From Morella rubra (Eukaryota; Streptophyta; Magnoliopsida; Fagales; Myricaceae): a stretch of 64,000 nucleotides of DNA. Positions 1 through 12,622 of the stretch are shown here, piece after piece. The stretch lies in the NCBI GenBank assembly GCA_003952965.2, contig CM025851.1, forward strand, positions 33,882,689 to 33,946,688. The letters run 5' to 3'. Numbering within the stretch: position 1 is the stretch's first letter; the number at the start of each line of letters is the position of its first letter. Under the pieces are notes generated by a model, which ran no database searches, was not told where the DNA came from, and worked only from the letters and a program-made list of their open reading frames with translations. The translations under genes were made by a program, and so were the position numbers.

Positions 1-3000
1 ATAATCGATCTCATCAATAGCCCATCATCTATTTATGTCGACCTTTCCCATGGATAAGTACTTAAGAACATCATTTTCCCTCAAAGGTTGTAGCCAAAAA
101 ACAAGAGAAAAAAAGGAAGCAAAAATATATCATCAATTTTTGGCAACCTTGTCTCAATCTTTATTGCAGACTTACCCTGGCTCGTAGGAAACTTAGAAAT
201 GTGATCGAAGTCACCTAACGAAGAGACCTCATTTATGATCGATGAAGTGCCGTCCACATATTTTTGTTCATATTCCAGTTCAATGAACTTGTACAATTTG
301 GTTTTGACCAAGAAGTTCATCCCTATCCCAAATTCCATTATAAATGCTTGGTGTTCTATGTGTGGCTAAACTTTTGCTACGGCATCTACAACAGAATGTG
401 GTGCACTTTCAGCCAGTAAGCATCTGCGAAGAGTCCCTTCCCCCGAGGGCAACTTAGCTTTGGAAACCTAAAATTCGTATCAGACCTCAATCATTCTATG
501 ATTTTGATAGGTCCAATTATGAGAGTCCATGCAGTTTGTACGACTTTTCATTTTGTCTTCTTAAATTATCTTCGACTGATCTAATCTCGTGGAGCTGCGC
601 ATTGACACGGGTTAGAAAGCAGCTCACAAACAATTGCCTTAATGTTTAAACGTAGAAGAAGTTATGGCACAACGAGAGAAATTTTATGACTAAAAACGGT
701 TAACAAATGTCTCGCACTACGTGTAATCCGACAGAAACAGATTCCACTTGAGACTCAGACTATCAATCTGCGAACTCTGATATGGGTTTATCATGTGCGA
801 AACCAACTGATTATTTGGTGCCCATCTCAGCTAGCTACGTACGTACTCGGTACTTGACCTAAAAGGTAGTCCTCCGGCTCCGGTCATAAATCATTGCACC
901 GGACGATGAACCATAATTAAGCTACCCACCATAACCAAGTATACATCTTGTTTCTAGTTGATCCGTCGCCCTCAATTAGTTGCATTCTAGAAGTTTATCA
1001 AGCACTGCATTAATTTATAGCACCTTGAATGATGGCAAAATGAACACTAATTAATATTGAGCTTACTGTAATTAGCAGATGAATCATGATGATTCTAGAG
1101 GGTAAATATTTTGCGTGTTTGTGTTGGATTGGGCTGTTGACTATAATAATTGCCTTTAAGGCTCCACTTTGTGGTCTTCTTGATCCGAATGATCAAACCA
1201 TGTGCGTAATATTATTAATTAAGCAGCTACTAAGAAAAAGGCAAAAATGGTCATAGGAAGGATCCTTGCCATCATCGATGTTGTTAGGTCTATGAACATT
1301 GTACTTTGCCCTAAAAATGATATGCATTTAACAAGCTTAATTACCAAATGGGATTGATGGTGATGCATGGGGGAATTTACAAAAGCCTTTGGTAAATGTT
1401 ATGTCAAACGTTTTACATGTGAGATCCACTTTTTGGACAATATTTTTACAAAAAGGAGACCAGGTCACATCGAGAATGAGAAGGTTATATTAAGAAATTG
1501 AGCTTGATTATCAGGTATTAATACCCATGGATCACGTGGAACCCAATTTACGCAACATTACAACCCTTTTGTTCGATGCTTCTGGGCTTGGTTGGGGCCC
1601 CCCAGCAGACACGATAAGATGACTCTGCTTCTTGGGCTCGCTTCCTTTTTACCAAAAAGCTTTTACATCTTTCCAAAATCTGTAGAATCTCGGCGTGCCG
1701 CATTTTAGGTATAAAAGATAACCGGGAATACCGATTTCTTGGGTTTTAGCATCAAACATTCTGGAAACTTCACATCATTGATTGAAATGTCCACACGTGC
1801 GTGGACGACACTAGTTTTTTGTTTTTGTAAGAATATTGTAGACCGCTACTGGCGAGCATTGACGGATTGGAATTCTCGCTTCCTCATTTTTTTTAATCTA
1901 AATTAGATCATGATTTAATATACAAAAAGAAAGAAATAATATGTTTTGAAGGTCGTAAGATCTATACATTACTCAATAATTTAATACTAAGATTTAAATT
2001 AGTAATTTAGTTTCATATATACAATGTTGTTTTGTGTCCTTTTTTTAGTCAAGCCTGATATCCTATGTTCAAAGTTTTTAGGCCACATGTTGAAATATGC
2101 GTTTGCCAAGCGAGAGAATTTGCTGGCTAGTCGCTACCGAGTGTCGGCAAAATGTTAAAGTTATTGGCCGCTTAAGAGAAAAAAGAAAGGAAAAAAAAGA
2201 TGGCAAAGTAGATGGTTTTATAGATATTTGTTAGAAGAATCATTATTGATTACGAAATTATTAGAATCTTTGTAATTTTGATAGTATAATTTAAATAGAG
2301 ATAAATATAATAAATAGATTATATATTATTTAATATTATTTATGTCAAATTTCTTAATCGTATTTATTTTTTAAAATGGTATGAATCGAAAATTATAAAA
2401 AATCTTAATTCAAAATATGCAACGCTAGTCGGCTAGCGACACTGTTGAACCTCATAGGTGTCACTTTTATAGTGGAGGAAAGCACGAGCCTCACACTTGC
2501 CGGTCACATGCTTAGTTACCATGCATGCAAAGCTTCTTGAATAAGTAAATGCCGGCTTGTTCTTTTCTTCTTCTCACCAGAGGATTCCGTTCATTAATGT
2601 GAATGGACGGCCCTGTTTTAGGGAAGAGTTTGAGGGATCGTTCAAAGAGAGGACAAAACTTTGATGTCTTTTATTACGGCCACCGGAAACACTTGGAGCT
2701 CTGAAGGCATACGGCCCACATCCAACCTGAAACTCAAGAATGTCCCTTTCAAATTATAACTTTTACGCGTATGAAAAAAAAAAGATAACTTTTACAATGT
2801 TCATCATCATGGATTATCAGCTCTTTGTTTTGTTTGTATTTATTTTGTCGGTATTTACTAACTTAGTCATAGTCGGAGAGGCAATATTTGACTCCAGTTT
2901 CGATTCGTCGTAATTTGGATTTTGTCTCTGACTCCAACTCTAACTAAATGTAAGTTGATTCTCACTGATTGAGTCGGAGTCGAATTATCTAAAACTACAC

Positions 3001-3027
3001 AGTTCATAATTTTATTAGGTCACAGAC
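1..3027. other. Intergenic sequence with no recognisable gene
   Basis: This stretch lies left of the scaffold gap. I find no conserved domain, no tRNA and no convincing exon structure. One minus-strand open frame of 85 codons at 81-338 has no family I recognise and no flanking splice signals that would extend it. The rest is AT-rich spacer with short homopolymers. Confidence 0.6.
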
Positions 3028-4027
3028 NNNNNNNNNNNNNNNNNNNNNNNNNNNNNNNNNNNNNNNNNNNNNNNNNNNNNNNNNNNNNNNNNNNNNNNNN
3101 NNNNNNNNNNNNNNNNNNNNNNNNNNNNNNNNNNNNNNNNNNNNNNNNNNNNNNNNNNNNNNNNNNNNNNNNNNNNNNNNNNNNNNNNNNNNNNNNNNNN
3201 NNNNNNNNNNNNNNNNNNNNNNNNNNNNNNNNNNNNNNNNNNNNNNNNNNNNNNNNNNNNNNNNNNNNNNNNNNNNNNNNNNNNNNNNNNNNNNNNNNNN
3301 NNNNNNNNNNNNNNNNNNNNNNNNNNNNNNNNNNNNNNNNNNNNNNNNNNNNNNNNNNNNNNNNNNNNNNNNNNNNNNNNNNNNNNNNNNNNNNNNNNNN
3401 NNNNNNNNNNNNNNNNNNNNNNNNNNNNNNNNNNNNNNNNNNNNNNNNNNNNNNNNNNNNNNNNNNNNNNNNNNNNNNNNNNNNNNNNNNNNNNNNNNNN
3501 NNNNNNNNNNNNNNNNNNNNNNNNNNNNNNNNNNNNNNNNNNNNNNNNNNNNNNNNNNNNNNNNNNNNNNNNNNNNNNNNNNNNNNNNNNNNNNNNNNNN
3601 NNNNNNNNNNNNNNNNNNNNNNNNNNNNNNNNNNNNNNNNNNNNNNNNNNNNNNNNNNNNNNNNNNNNNNNNNNNNNNNNNNNNNNNNNNNNNNNNNNNN
3701 NNNNNNNNNNNNNNNNNNNNNNNNNNNNNNNNNNNNNNNNNNNNNNNNNNNNNNNNNNNNNNNNNNNNNNNNNNNNNNNNNNNNNNNNNNNNNNNNNNNN
3801 NNNNNNNNNNNNNNNNNNNNNNNNNNNNNNNNNNNNNNNNNNNNNNNNNNNNNNNNNNNNNNNNNNNNNNNNNNNNNNNNNNNNNNNNNNNNNNNNNNNN
3901 NNNNNNNNNNNNNNNNNNNNNNNNNNNNNNNNNNNNNNNNNNNNNNNNNNNNNNNNNNNNNNNNNNNNNNNNNNNNNNNNNNNNNNNNNNNNNNNNNNNN
4001 NNNNNNNNNNNNNNNNNNNNNNNNNNN
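3028..4027. other. Assembly gap (1,000 Ns)
   Basis: Exactly 1,000 consecutive N, the usual placeholder for a scaffold join of unknown size. The sequence immediately to its right is the frayed outer end of the large inverted repeat, so the join may reflect the assembler failing in that repeat. Confidence 0.99.
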
Positions 4028-5894
4028 AAGTATGGTAAGTTGCTTACATGTTGCGGGTCGACAGGAAAAAAACTATAAAAAGTATAAGGAATGAGGTATG
4101 AGTTTTTATAGGAGCAACTTTATTATAGAAAATTATGGATAGATGCTTTATGCTGAGAATACTCGTAATTGAGATTGATGGAGAGATGTTCAGAGGCTTA
4201 GAAGGGGTGCGGCGAGCTGGAAGGTACACACGTGAAATAGGAGTCGATAGTTTAGACAACATTTAGCTCGTCAGGCTGTTTCAGGATCATTTGCTATAAG
4301 GCCTACCCTCAATCTGAGCGGCGAAAAAACAACTACTTACAGAGTGACGGATCCATCCTTGATGTATTCGTTTCTTTTTAAGTAATGATTCTTTCCTATT
4401 TGTTTGACGAAATACAAACAAATGACGAGAGAGCCAGCGATAAAACGAGGTCATTGCCAGTTATTATTAGCTCTTCGAAATCTTTTTTTGAAGATAGGTC
4501 AATCAGAAGACTTGCAATCTTGCTTGAATGATAGGATCTAGCCGTAGGGTATGAGTAGGCAACCTGAATTAGTATTGGGTGCCAAGGTGAGATATCATTC
4601 ACGGGACTAGAAAGACACATTCAATCGGTTTTCACTTTGATTACCTATTCCTCGTAAGTTTAATCTCCTCACATATACTATTCAGTCTGCCGGCAGTTGT
4701 GAGGATGCTGAATAACATCGAACTCTATACATTTGTTGGTGAATAGTCAACTCCTTTTTAGATATAGGGAGCTAACAAACATGGAGATCCTGATGGTCGC
4801 GGGTAAATGTAATTTGAAGTATCTATTGCAATACGTCAAATAATTTAAATGTAGAAAGATAAGATGTAATATAATAGTGTTATCATAGGGACTGACATAC
4901 GGATAATCCACCGAGAGAATGTTATATTAAGAAGCGATTTCTGATTGGCAGTATCTGTGATCTTCTATGGCAACCAAAAAGAAACTCCTCTTTTGCCCAC
5001 TTATCGCTCATTGCATGAAAGAAGCTTATGGTTGTGCTACTGACTATTCAAGTAGTAAGTAATTTTATGTTGCTTGTTTGGGATTAAATTCAGTTTGATG
5101 TTAGCGAGCGATAAGGTTATATATATTTTTATGTGTGGGGGGTGGGGGAGGGAGGGAGGGGAATTGTGGTAGATGTGAATTAAAAGAAAAGATTCTAGTG
5201 GGAGAGGATGAACCGGTCAGGGAATGGTCAGAAACTCATTAATATATACAAAAGAAGGGGAGCTGACCCTGGAAAGGGTGTCATTGCTGCGACCATTAAA
5301 TTAACTGACACAGGGCAAGATACAAAACATTCTACTCTACATACAAAAAAGATCACGCGGGGCAACGGATTATTAGCTCTATATAATTGGGCTTAGAAAG
5401 TCCCCAGTTATCTAAGAAACAATGCTCTCAAGCTTCTCCGAGTGGCTCTGAACAGCAAAAGATTAACTTCGTTCTAACAGTTTGCAAACTTACGATATCA
5501 TAACACCAGCACCAAATCTACCTTTCAGAAAGTCGCACATAAGTACTATTGGCTAATTTTTTTCTCTCGCTTTCATGAGACATAGTAAGAATGCAATTAG
5601 GTGGTTGCCCTCTTGATGCAAAATAAATTTGTATTGTATAAATGACCTAGACACCGAAAGAAAAAAAAAATAAGAAAATAAATATTTCTGGCAGGCAATT
5701 TAATGACAGGAATAAAGTGGAGGTTGTTATCGATTTATATAAATTAGGAGCCCCTGTTAGCTGGCACTCTTTGGGTGGTATTGTAGGGTCAGTATCTATG
5801 TGATTATGGAAGAGATATTTTTGATTTAGTCATTACTTTGAAGGTTTAGGCAGAAATTTAATTTGGGCAAATTTTGAAAATTAAAATTAAAGAC
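4028..5894. repeat. Outer, low-identity end of the left inverted-repeat arm
   Basis: Read in reverse complement, this segment is collinear with about 23.95-25.25 kb but only about 80% identical, with many small insertions and deletions. Matching landmarks are a G/C-rich homopolymer block (near 5137-5160 here, 24383-24398 on the right), the 4980-5060 stretch versus about 24430-24540, and the RNase H remnant. Inside 5895 the arms abruptly become nearly identical. Most differences are single-base indels and this side is the one broken in coding sequence, which is the pattern of unpolished long-read sequence next to a gap. That last step is inference. Confidence 0.7.
4140..4330 (+). pseudogene. 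RNase H-like (RVT_3 type) C-terminal fragment, scrambled copy
   Basis: This is the left-arm counterpart of the RNase H tail at 25070-25225. The nucleotide match is clear (shared blocks around the GTGCGGC, CACACGTGAA and TTTAGCTCGTCAGGCTG segments), but the frame is broken by several stops and indels, so no continuous peptide remains. RVT_3 RNase H domains of this kind occur at the end of plant LINE-like polyproteins and as single-domain genes. Confidence 0.55.
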
Positions 5895-6646
5895 TAGGAA
5901 AGATCACAGCTTTGGGGTTATTTAAAGAATAAGGGGCGGAAGTCGAGGGTTTGGGCTTCAAATTATGTTGGAACAGACTGAATTATCGCAAGTTTGGATT
6001 ACATGTGAGAAACCAAAGGGAACGAGAGCAAACCTAGAAATGCTATGGCTGAAAAAATCAACTCTAGTATTGACCATTTAGTGTTCAAAAGAAGAGTGGC
6101 TCAGGCCAATGATTATCTTGTCTTCTGTCTTAGTATTTCTTGTTCTAACCAAAAGTTTAAACCATAGGGAATTTACACTGAAAGTCCTGCTCTGGTGACA
6201 AAGTCAAGGGAAGACTATTCTTGAAAGAGAAACCCCCATGAGAGACAATTTCATCCAAGGCACATGATGCCCATTATCAGGTAACTGTAAAAGAAAAACA
6301 TAAGGAATCGAGTGTAAATAGTGAAATGGAGATGAACAAAAATGCGAATCTCCAGAACAAACCTTCATATTTGCAGAGCATCTCAAGCTTTATGCAGACT
6401 TCAAAGATTAGCTCGCAATGTCATGAGAAAGGCTCAATATTCTTCGTGTCAATAATGAAGAAGACAGAGAACAAACAAGAGGCAAAGTATCACATTTCAA
6501 TATCCGGATGGTATTTTAGACAAACCAACAATAGAAATGTTAAATCCTATCGATAATTAGGGGTGTGAGAATAGCCATACCTATACTGTTGCCGCTTCAT
6601 GTGTTTTGCGAATATTGTCACAAAGAGTGGGGACTCATGCAGACTT

Positions 6647-9600
6647 CTAGTTTGTTCGTATCCTTTTGTAATCAGATCCTACATGTGGGACATGAGCAAT
6701 CTCACGCCATTCTTTTCCTTTCCTTTTCCATTGTTTCTTTAAAAGGACATCCATGGATTCGCAGGATAGAAATGGAGGTAGGCAACCCCTCTTCTGGCAT
6801 GTACTTGAGCTCAGGGCAGCGAGTGAGCTGCAGTTCTTCAAGAGAGATGAGGTGTTGAGGCCCTCCCTGTCCAGAGACTTTAAATTTGAAATTCAATGGA
6901 AAGAGAGATCAGACTAGTGGCAGCAGCCCAAAATCCGGAAAGGATTCGACATCTTCAGTGCCACCTATAAACAAACTTCGAAGAGACGGAAGTTTTTGCA
7001 AACCCCATGTGCTTCCAACTGGCAACAAGTTTGTCACAGCCAAAGACAATCGAATTTTAGATTGGAAGGCAAACCACCTTCAGGAAAGGATTCAACTTTG
7101 GAACAATATCGCATCGTGAATTGCAAGAGACGGAAATAGTTGTCCATCCTGTCAGGCAATGACCTCAGACTCCCACAATTATCAACCAAAAACAATTCAA
7201 GCTTGGGGGCACGCCATCCTGCTTTTGGAAAGGATACAAATTGGGACAATATTTGATCTGTATAACGAGGCTGCTAAATCCGTTGATGTGGTTCTGGAAT
7301 CGTAAGATTCTAGATTGCTAGATTTGTCGAGAGAATCGCAAAATTTGGGAATAACTCTAATGGAATAGACCTGATAGAATCACAATTATGCAACACAGTT
7401 TGTCAAGGGATGAAAATCCATGTGGATTGGGAGCTCTAACTTCCTACAGTGTAAGATCCAAATGGTTTTAAGGTAGAGAGTGGACCACCCTGGGAAAGTG
7501 ACATAAGGGAGCAACAATTCTGAACTTTTAACTCTCGAAGACAACTGCTAGAGTCGATTATTCCCCCGGTAGTGACTCCACTGTATCAAATCCTCCAATT
7601 TCCAGCGTCTGCATTCTATTAGGAACTCTCCTTTCAGCAGAACCTGATTACAACCACTTAGCTCCAATTCATGTATAGCAGAAGATGAAAGCTGGATTGG
7701 CAACTCTCCTGTCAACCTGAAGCAGTCTTTATATATAAAGCTTTTCAAGATGAAGAAAAATTCCACCTCTCATTTTCTGCAGCACAACAGATCCATCTTT
7801 CCCACTTTCTCAAACTCTCGAACCTTAAAAACTTTCAAGGCTCCAAATGGCTTTCTTGAAGAAGAAACATTGCCATAAAACTCCGGACCACTGTTACAAT
7901 TTCATCAAACCCAACAATAGAGAGATTCTGCAAAGAGGGTAGCTGGCCAAGTGGCGGCAAGGTGCAACAATGTTTACAATTGAACAGATTAATAGAGGCT
8001 ATTAGAGAATGAATGATTCCCAATCCAATCTGGAAAACTTTTACCACATAGCAGTTGATAGTGAGCCTTTTTAAGTTTGTACTGGGCCGGAGGTTGTCAA
8101 TGCAGCTTTTTGACTCTCTGAAATATTGGTATCTGCCTTCCATTCCAACTCTAACTCCTCAAGGTACTTTTTTTCCTTCAATCTTGCATCCAAAGCATCT
8201 GTAGGGGACACTACATTTTGGAGCTCCGAAATGGAAAGCTTTCCTCCAAGATTTGCAAGTTTCCCCAACTCTCCAATGCATGATCCGCTATTTCTGCTGA
8301 CTATAAACCTTGTCAATGTCTGGAGACAGTTTAATCTACCCAACTGAGTTGGCATCTCCTTTATGGGAGTTTTTGGAAAAATCAGATGCCTCAACTTAAC
8401 GAGTTTTCGTATATCTCCTGGCAAAGAAGAAAGGCGTTTACACCATGATAATTCCAATGTTTGTAAACTGCATAACTCACATATGGAATCAGGTAGCCTT
8501 TCAATTGAAGTTGAAGAAACGTCCAAATAGCGTAGATGCTTCATTTTGCCAATTGAACGTGGCAACTCAGTCAAATTAGAATTGTGAGATAAAGAGAGCA
8601 CTCGTAAGCGCCTTAGCTTCGGTAGTAAGTCATGAGTGAGCTCTTTAGTTGAGGTCTCGGCCCAACACTTTATTTCAAGCAAAGTACGCAACCCCTCAGC
8701 CTCACAAAGCGCCTCAAGGTTCTTAACGCTATCATAGTTTTTCTTACAAATTGACAAATGGCGAGTCCTACTCGTAATCCCATTACAACTGTCACCCTCC
8801 AGCAGCTAAAGCTAAATTGTCCAGATACAAATCTTGCCAAGTCATTAACAAGATCATGCATTACAAAATCTGAACTATTGTCACTTGATTGTTGGAATAA
8901 TGATCTCGATACAAGATCAAAGAAATATTCATTACCAACTTCTTCCATTGATTTGTGTTCAGATTGTGGTAGGAAACTTCTGCCATCCATAGAAAGACTA
9001 ATTTATTTTTTCGAAAAATGTAATCCTTTGGGAATATGGAGCAGTAGGCAAAGCATCTCTTTAGATGCGAGGGCAAATATTTGTAGCTTAGTCTCAGAGC
9101 AGGAATAATGTCAGTTGGAAAATCCCACAATTCACTTTTCAATATCTTATTCCATTCATCAACACCTAGTTTAGACCATAAGAGAGATCCAACTAGCTTG
9201 ATTGCTAAGGTAAACCTTTGCACTTCTTCACAATCTTTCTACCCAGTTCTTCTAACTCTGGATGTGAATCAAAGATCCTATTACGAAGTGCATACTTTGC
9301 AAATATTGACCAGCAATCTTCTTCGGTAATTGATTCAACTTATAAGTTTTTGTAGCACGCATGACTAATGCAAGATGCTCCTCACGTGTAGTTACAATTA
9401 CCCTACTTCCCTTGTGCCCCAAATTTAAATGGACTGCTTAAGAGCTCCCAAGTAGCATAATTCAGATCCCAAACATCATCTAAAACAAGTAGAATTTCTT
9501 CCCCATTAACATCTTCTTTAGTGTAACTTGAAGCCAATTCAGATTCTTACTTTCACCATAAGATGAAGAACCTACTTCCTCTAGAATTGTTTTCATCACG

Positions 9601-10254
9601 TTGAACACGTCAAACTCATCCGAAACACAAACCCAAGCTTGAAGGTCAAAGTGCTCCTCCACCCTAGCGTCATTGTATACAAGCTGGGCAAGGGTGGTCT
9701 TGCCAATTCCCCCCATCCCAGCTATAGCTATCAAAGCCAACTCATTTGCACTTGTATCGTCCGAGACCAACAAGTTAATAATTGCCTCCTTATCCTTTTC
9801 CCTACCGAAAATGCAAGTATTGTCAACCAAAGAAGTTGTTGGCAATCTTTCTGATGGAGCTTGCCCAACGCCTTCTCTTAGATCATCCTTTTGTGTTGCG
9901 AGAAATTCTAGTCTGAAACATTCTTTGTTTTCTGGACCGTCTATTTGCCATTGGAGTTTTTCTATTTGCTCGCGTCGCAATCGTTTTAGCTGCAATCTCA
10001 TCCAAGATGTCCTCTGCATCGTGGACAGCATCTTTCAACTCATCAAGCCACCTTTTAACAACAAGCTCTGCAACTTGCTTTTCCTCTGCGTCTTCAAGCA
10101 CTGCATTCAGGGACAGCAATGCTATCTCCATCTTCTTTGAGATCCCATCAGTGGATCTCTGTCCCAGAAGGAACTCAACGACCTCGCGAGATGTCACTCG
10201 ATCAAATAACACCTGAAGGAAGGCAGAGAGAAGTGCGCTTCCAAAGTCGACCAT
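6647..10254 (-). pseudogene. CC-NBS-LRR disease-resistance gene, left copy, multiple frameshifts
   Basis: This is a coiled-coil NLR of the RPP13-like/R13L class, an intracellular immune receptor expected to bind ATP through its NB-ARC. It starts at the ATG at 10252-10254 (protein beginning MVDFGSALL) and ends with the shared C-terminus GSDYKRIRTN at 6647. Visible are the CC region, the P-loop GMGGIGKTT near 9,700, RNBS-D ([10 protein letters not shown]) and MHD (VMHDLVND) near 8,860-9,050, and LRRs to the end. The frame is cut into at least eight pieces. A block near 9,950 is missing about 45 bp relative to the right copy. Several lesions of the right copy are intact here, for example GREKDK at about 9,800. 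Disruption by sequencing error is as likely as true pseudogenisation. Confidence 0.85.
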
Positions 10255-10569
10255 GTTTTTCTCCTTTGAAATGGAAGAAAGCAAAGGAACGAAGGAAGGT
10301 GATGGCAATCAGTAGACTAAACTCGCTTATCTGTTGCTTTTGCACTTAGGACTCGGTTATATACTGTTTTTTTCTAGGTTAGGACTCGGTTATAGCCACT
10401 TAGCAGGAACTGGGTATATTTATCACACAGGAAACTGCCTACTAGGTGGTGACCTTCTCGGCTGATGGACCCGTAACATAAATTAAATTAATTAGCCCCA
10501 AAAGTCTTCGTGCTTTATGAAATGCTCAGTGGAATCTTTTAACTTTTGGTAGAATATGTTGGGATCAGG

Positions 10570-10768
10570 CTCCTCTGCAATACGTAGAGTATTGTATGAG
10601 GAGCAATTCAAAGAAAGAGGAAAAGAGAGGAGTGGGTCCCGAGCGGAACCCACTCCGAATCGACCGAATTACAGACTATCCCCGTCCGGATATGTTGGAC
10701 GGGGATCCCCTGCAATGTGACCGACTTGCAGGGGATCCCGATCTCAATATGTTTGGCTGTTTTGAGAT
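10570..10768. repeat. Five consecutive short hairpins (left arm)
   Basis: Five inverted repeats lie back to back in the spacer between the CC-NBS-LRR and the TIR fragment: 10570-10603 (one mismatch or bulge), 10629-10656 (9-bp stem), 10680-10704 (CCCCGTCC / GGACGGGG), 10702-10739 (14-bp perfect stem GGGATCCCCTGCAA) and 10741-10768 (ATCTCAA / TTGAGAT). GC content is well above the surroundings. The element is undefined; a small foldback transposon or a structured transcript are both possible. The whole cluster is mirrored at 18990-19188. Confidence 0.7.
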
Positions 10769-12108
10769 TGGTTTCTCACGGACTAACTGTGTCCTGTCAA
10801 GTTTTTCGAAGTTTTGATTGATGTGTTGTAGCATTTATTGGCTTGGGAAGGCTGGACAACGTGATGGACCTTGGTGTCCGACCAGTTACTGCTTTGCACG
10901 CAATACAATTGGCAGTTTCTGTGTTTTTGCGATACTACCAAGACTGCTGAACATCCGATGAAGTCAATCAACAAGTCTTGGTCATTCCATTAATATATTA
11001 TTATTGATTAATTTGATATTTTACGTAGAAAAAAAAATTAATTTTAAATTTTAAATTTTACACTATCAATTTTAATGCTCTGAACTTTACATCTTAAATT
11101 TCTGGCTTTATCCTCCGATTATGTTCGGCACTAATTTACAATATTTCATCTAATAATAATATTTCAATGACTTAATAAATTAAGAATGATATCTGAATTT
11201 GGATTTCTCTTCTCCAACATTTCCACTCAACGTCATGCTTTGTGCTACACCTGCTTTATGTACATATTGTTTATTCCTTCCCCAGCATCCTAAACAAGTG
11301 ACATTAGACACGTTATGCCTGTGTGTTTCTCTCGGTTACGCTCTTTTGAATGTCTGGATTTGACTATAACTTGATGGACGTAGCCCCCCCGGATGATCTT
11401 ACAGCTTGCTTATATGATCTTTGTTGGAGTCTCTAAACTTGAACACATTAACTATAAGGATATGCGTACTGAAATATTTGTTTTTCAAGTGAAATCCAAG
11501 TCCACACAATTAATGTAGCATAAGCATTTTGGTTGAAAGAAACACAGTAATTGGGTGGAGAGGTTTCAAGATTGTAGAAACCATTTTTTTTTTCTTTTGT
11601 GTCAGTGTGAGAGTTGGGCTGTCTCAGTCCCTCTTTCTCGCTTTGTTTCTGTTTTTTTTTTCTCCTTGTTGCTTTGGTTTACGTTGGTATGGTGCAACTT
11701 TCCTTTTCTGATTTAAGTGTTTTTTTTTTTTTTTTTTGCCCAAAAAAAAATGCACTTTTGTTTTTCTGAGAAAAAATTCTGTCAGTGGGCTGTCTCAGTC
11801 CCACTTTGTGCCTAAGCGTAGACCGAAGACTTGTAAAACCAAAATCACATGGTGGGGCCAGACCACCAAAATATATACCCAACTTTCCTGTTAATTTTTT
11901 CCAATCCCAGGGCCTTCTTTCTTCCTCTCCCACTTGCTCCAATAAGCTCCGCTTGCTATTTTTTTGTGTTTGTTTTTGGCAAGTAGTACTATATCGGTCT
12001 GCGAGCTAACAACTGTTCAGGAATACACGAGGCAGTGCACAAAGCACAGCTTGCTAATTAATTAGTTCATGATATCTTTTATGTCTGAGGAGCTTTGCGA
12101 ACTCTCCG

Positions 12109-12622
12109 ATGGCTTCCACCAGCAAGATTCAAACTGCTTCATCAACTCTTTCTGAATCCCCTAGGCAATACGAAGTTTTCCTCAGCTTCCGAGGTGAAGA
12201 CACCCGCTATGGTTTTACGGACCATCTATACGAGGCTTTGGTTGATCAAGGGATCGACGCCTACAGAGACGAGGAACAACTTGAGACAGGAGAACCCATT
12301 TCTCTAAAGCTCTTGAGCGCAATCGAGAATTCGAGGATTGCAGTCGTCGTCTTGTCGGAAAACTATGCATCTTCCACGTGGTGCTTGCAAGAGCTTGCGA
12401 AGATTGTTGAATGCAGGAAAGTGAGAGAGAGAGAGAGATGAGAATTTTCCCTATTTTCTACTATGTGGATCCCAGCGTTGTGCGGAAGTAGAAGGGGACC
12501 TTTGCAGGTGCCTTCGCTGAACATGAAAAACGTTTCAAGGGGAACATAGAGATGGTGCAGGCGTGGAGAGACGCTTTGAAAAAAGTCGCCGATCTCAAAG
12601 GACGCCATTTAGAAGGCTTCAG
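12109..12622 (+). pseudogene. TIR-domain first exon of a TIR-NLR, left copy, truncated
   Basis: The start codon at 12109 begins MASTSKIQ, followed by the TIR signature YEVFLSFRGEDTR, a BB-loop region and STWCLQEL, whose glutamate is the conserved TIR NADase position. A (GA)8 run at about 12422-12437 throws the frame, and an in-line TAG at 12489-12491 follows in the frame that restores TIR homology (FPIFYYVDPS ... KGRHLEGFR). The exon ends in a GT donor at 12623. No NB-ARC or LRR exon follows before the repeat centre, so this is a TIR-only relic. It lies 1.85 kb from the CC-NBS-LRR start, head to head. Confidence 0.85.

Noticed and set aside
81-338. 85-codon minus-strand open frame
   Set aside because: A weak resemblance to F-box-associated DUF295 proteins (a V-x-SLGD-like stretch) is too short to support; no extension by splicing found.
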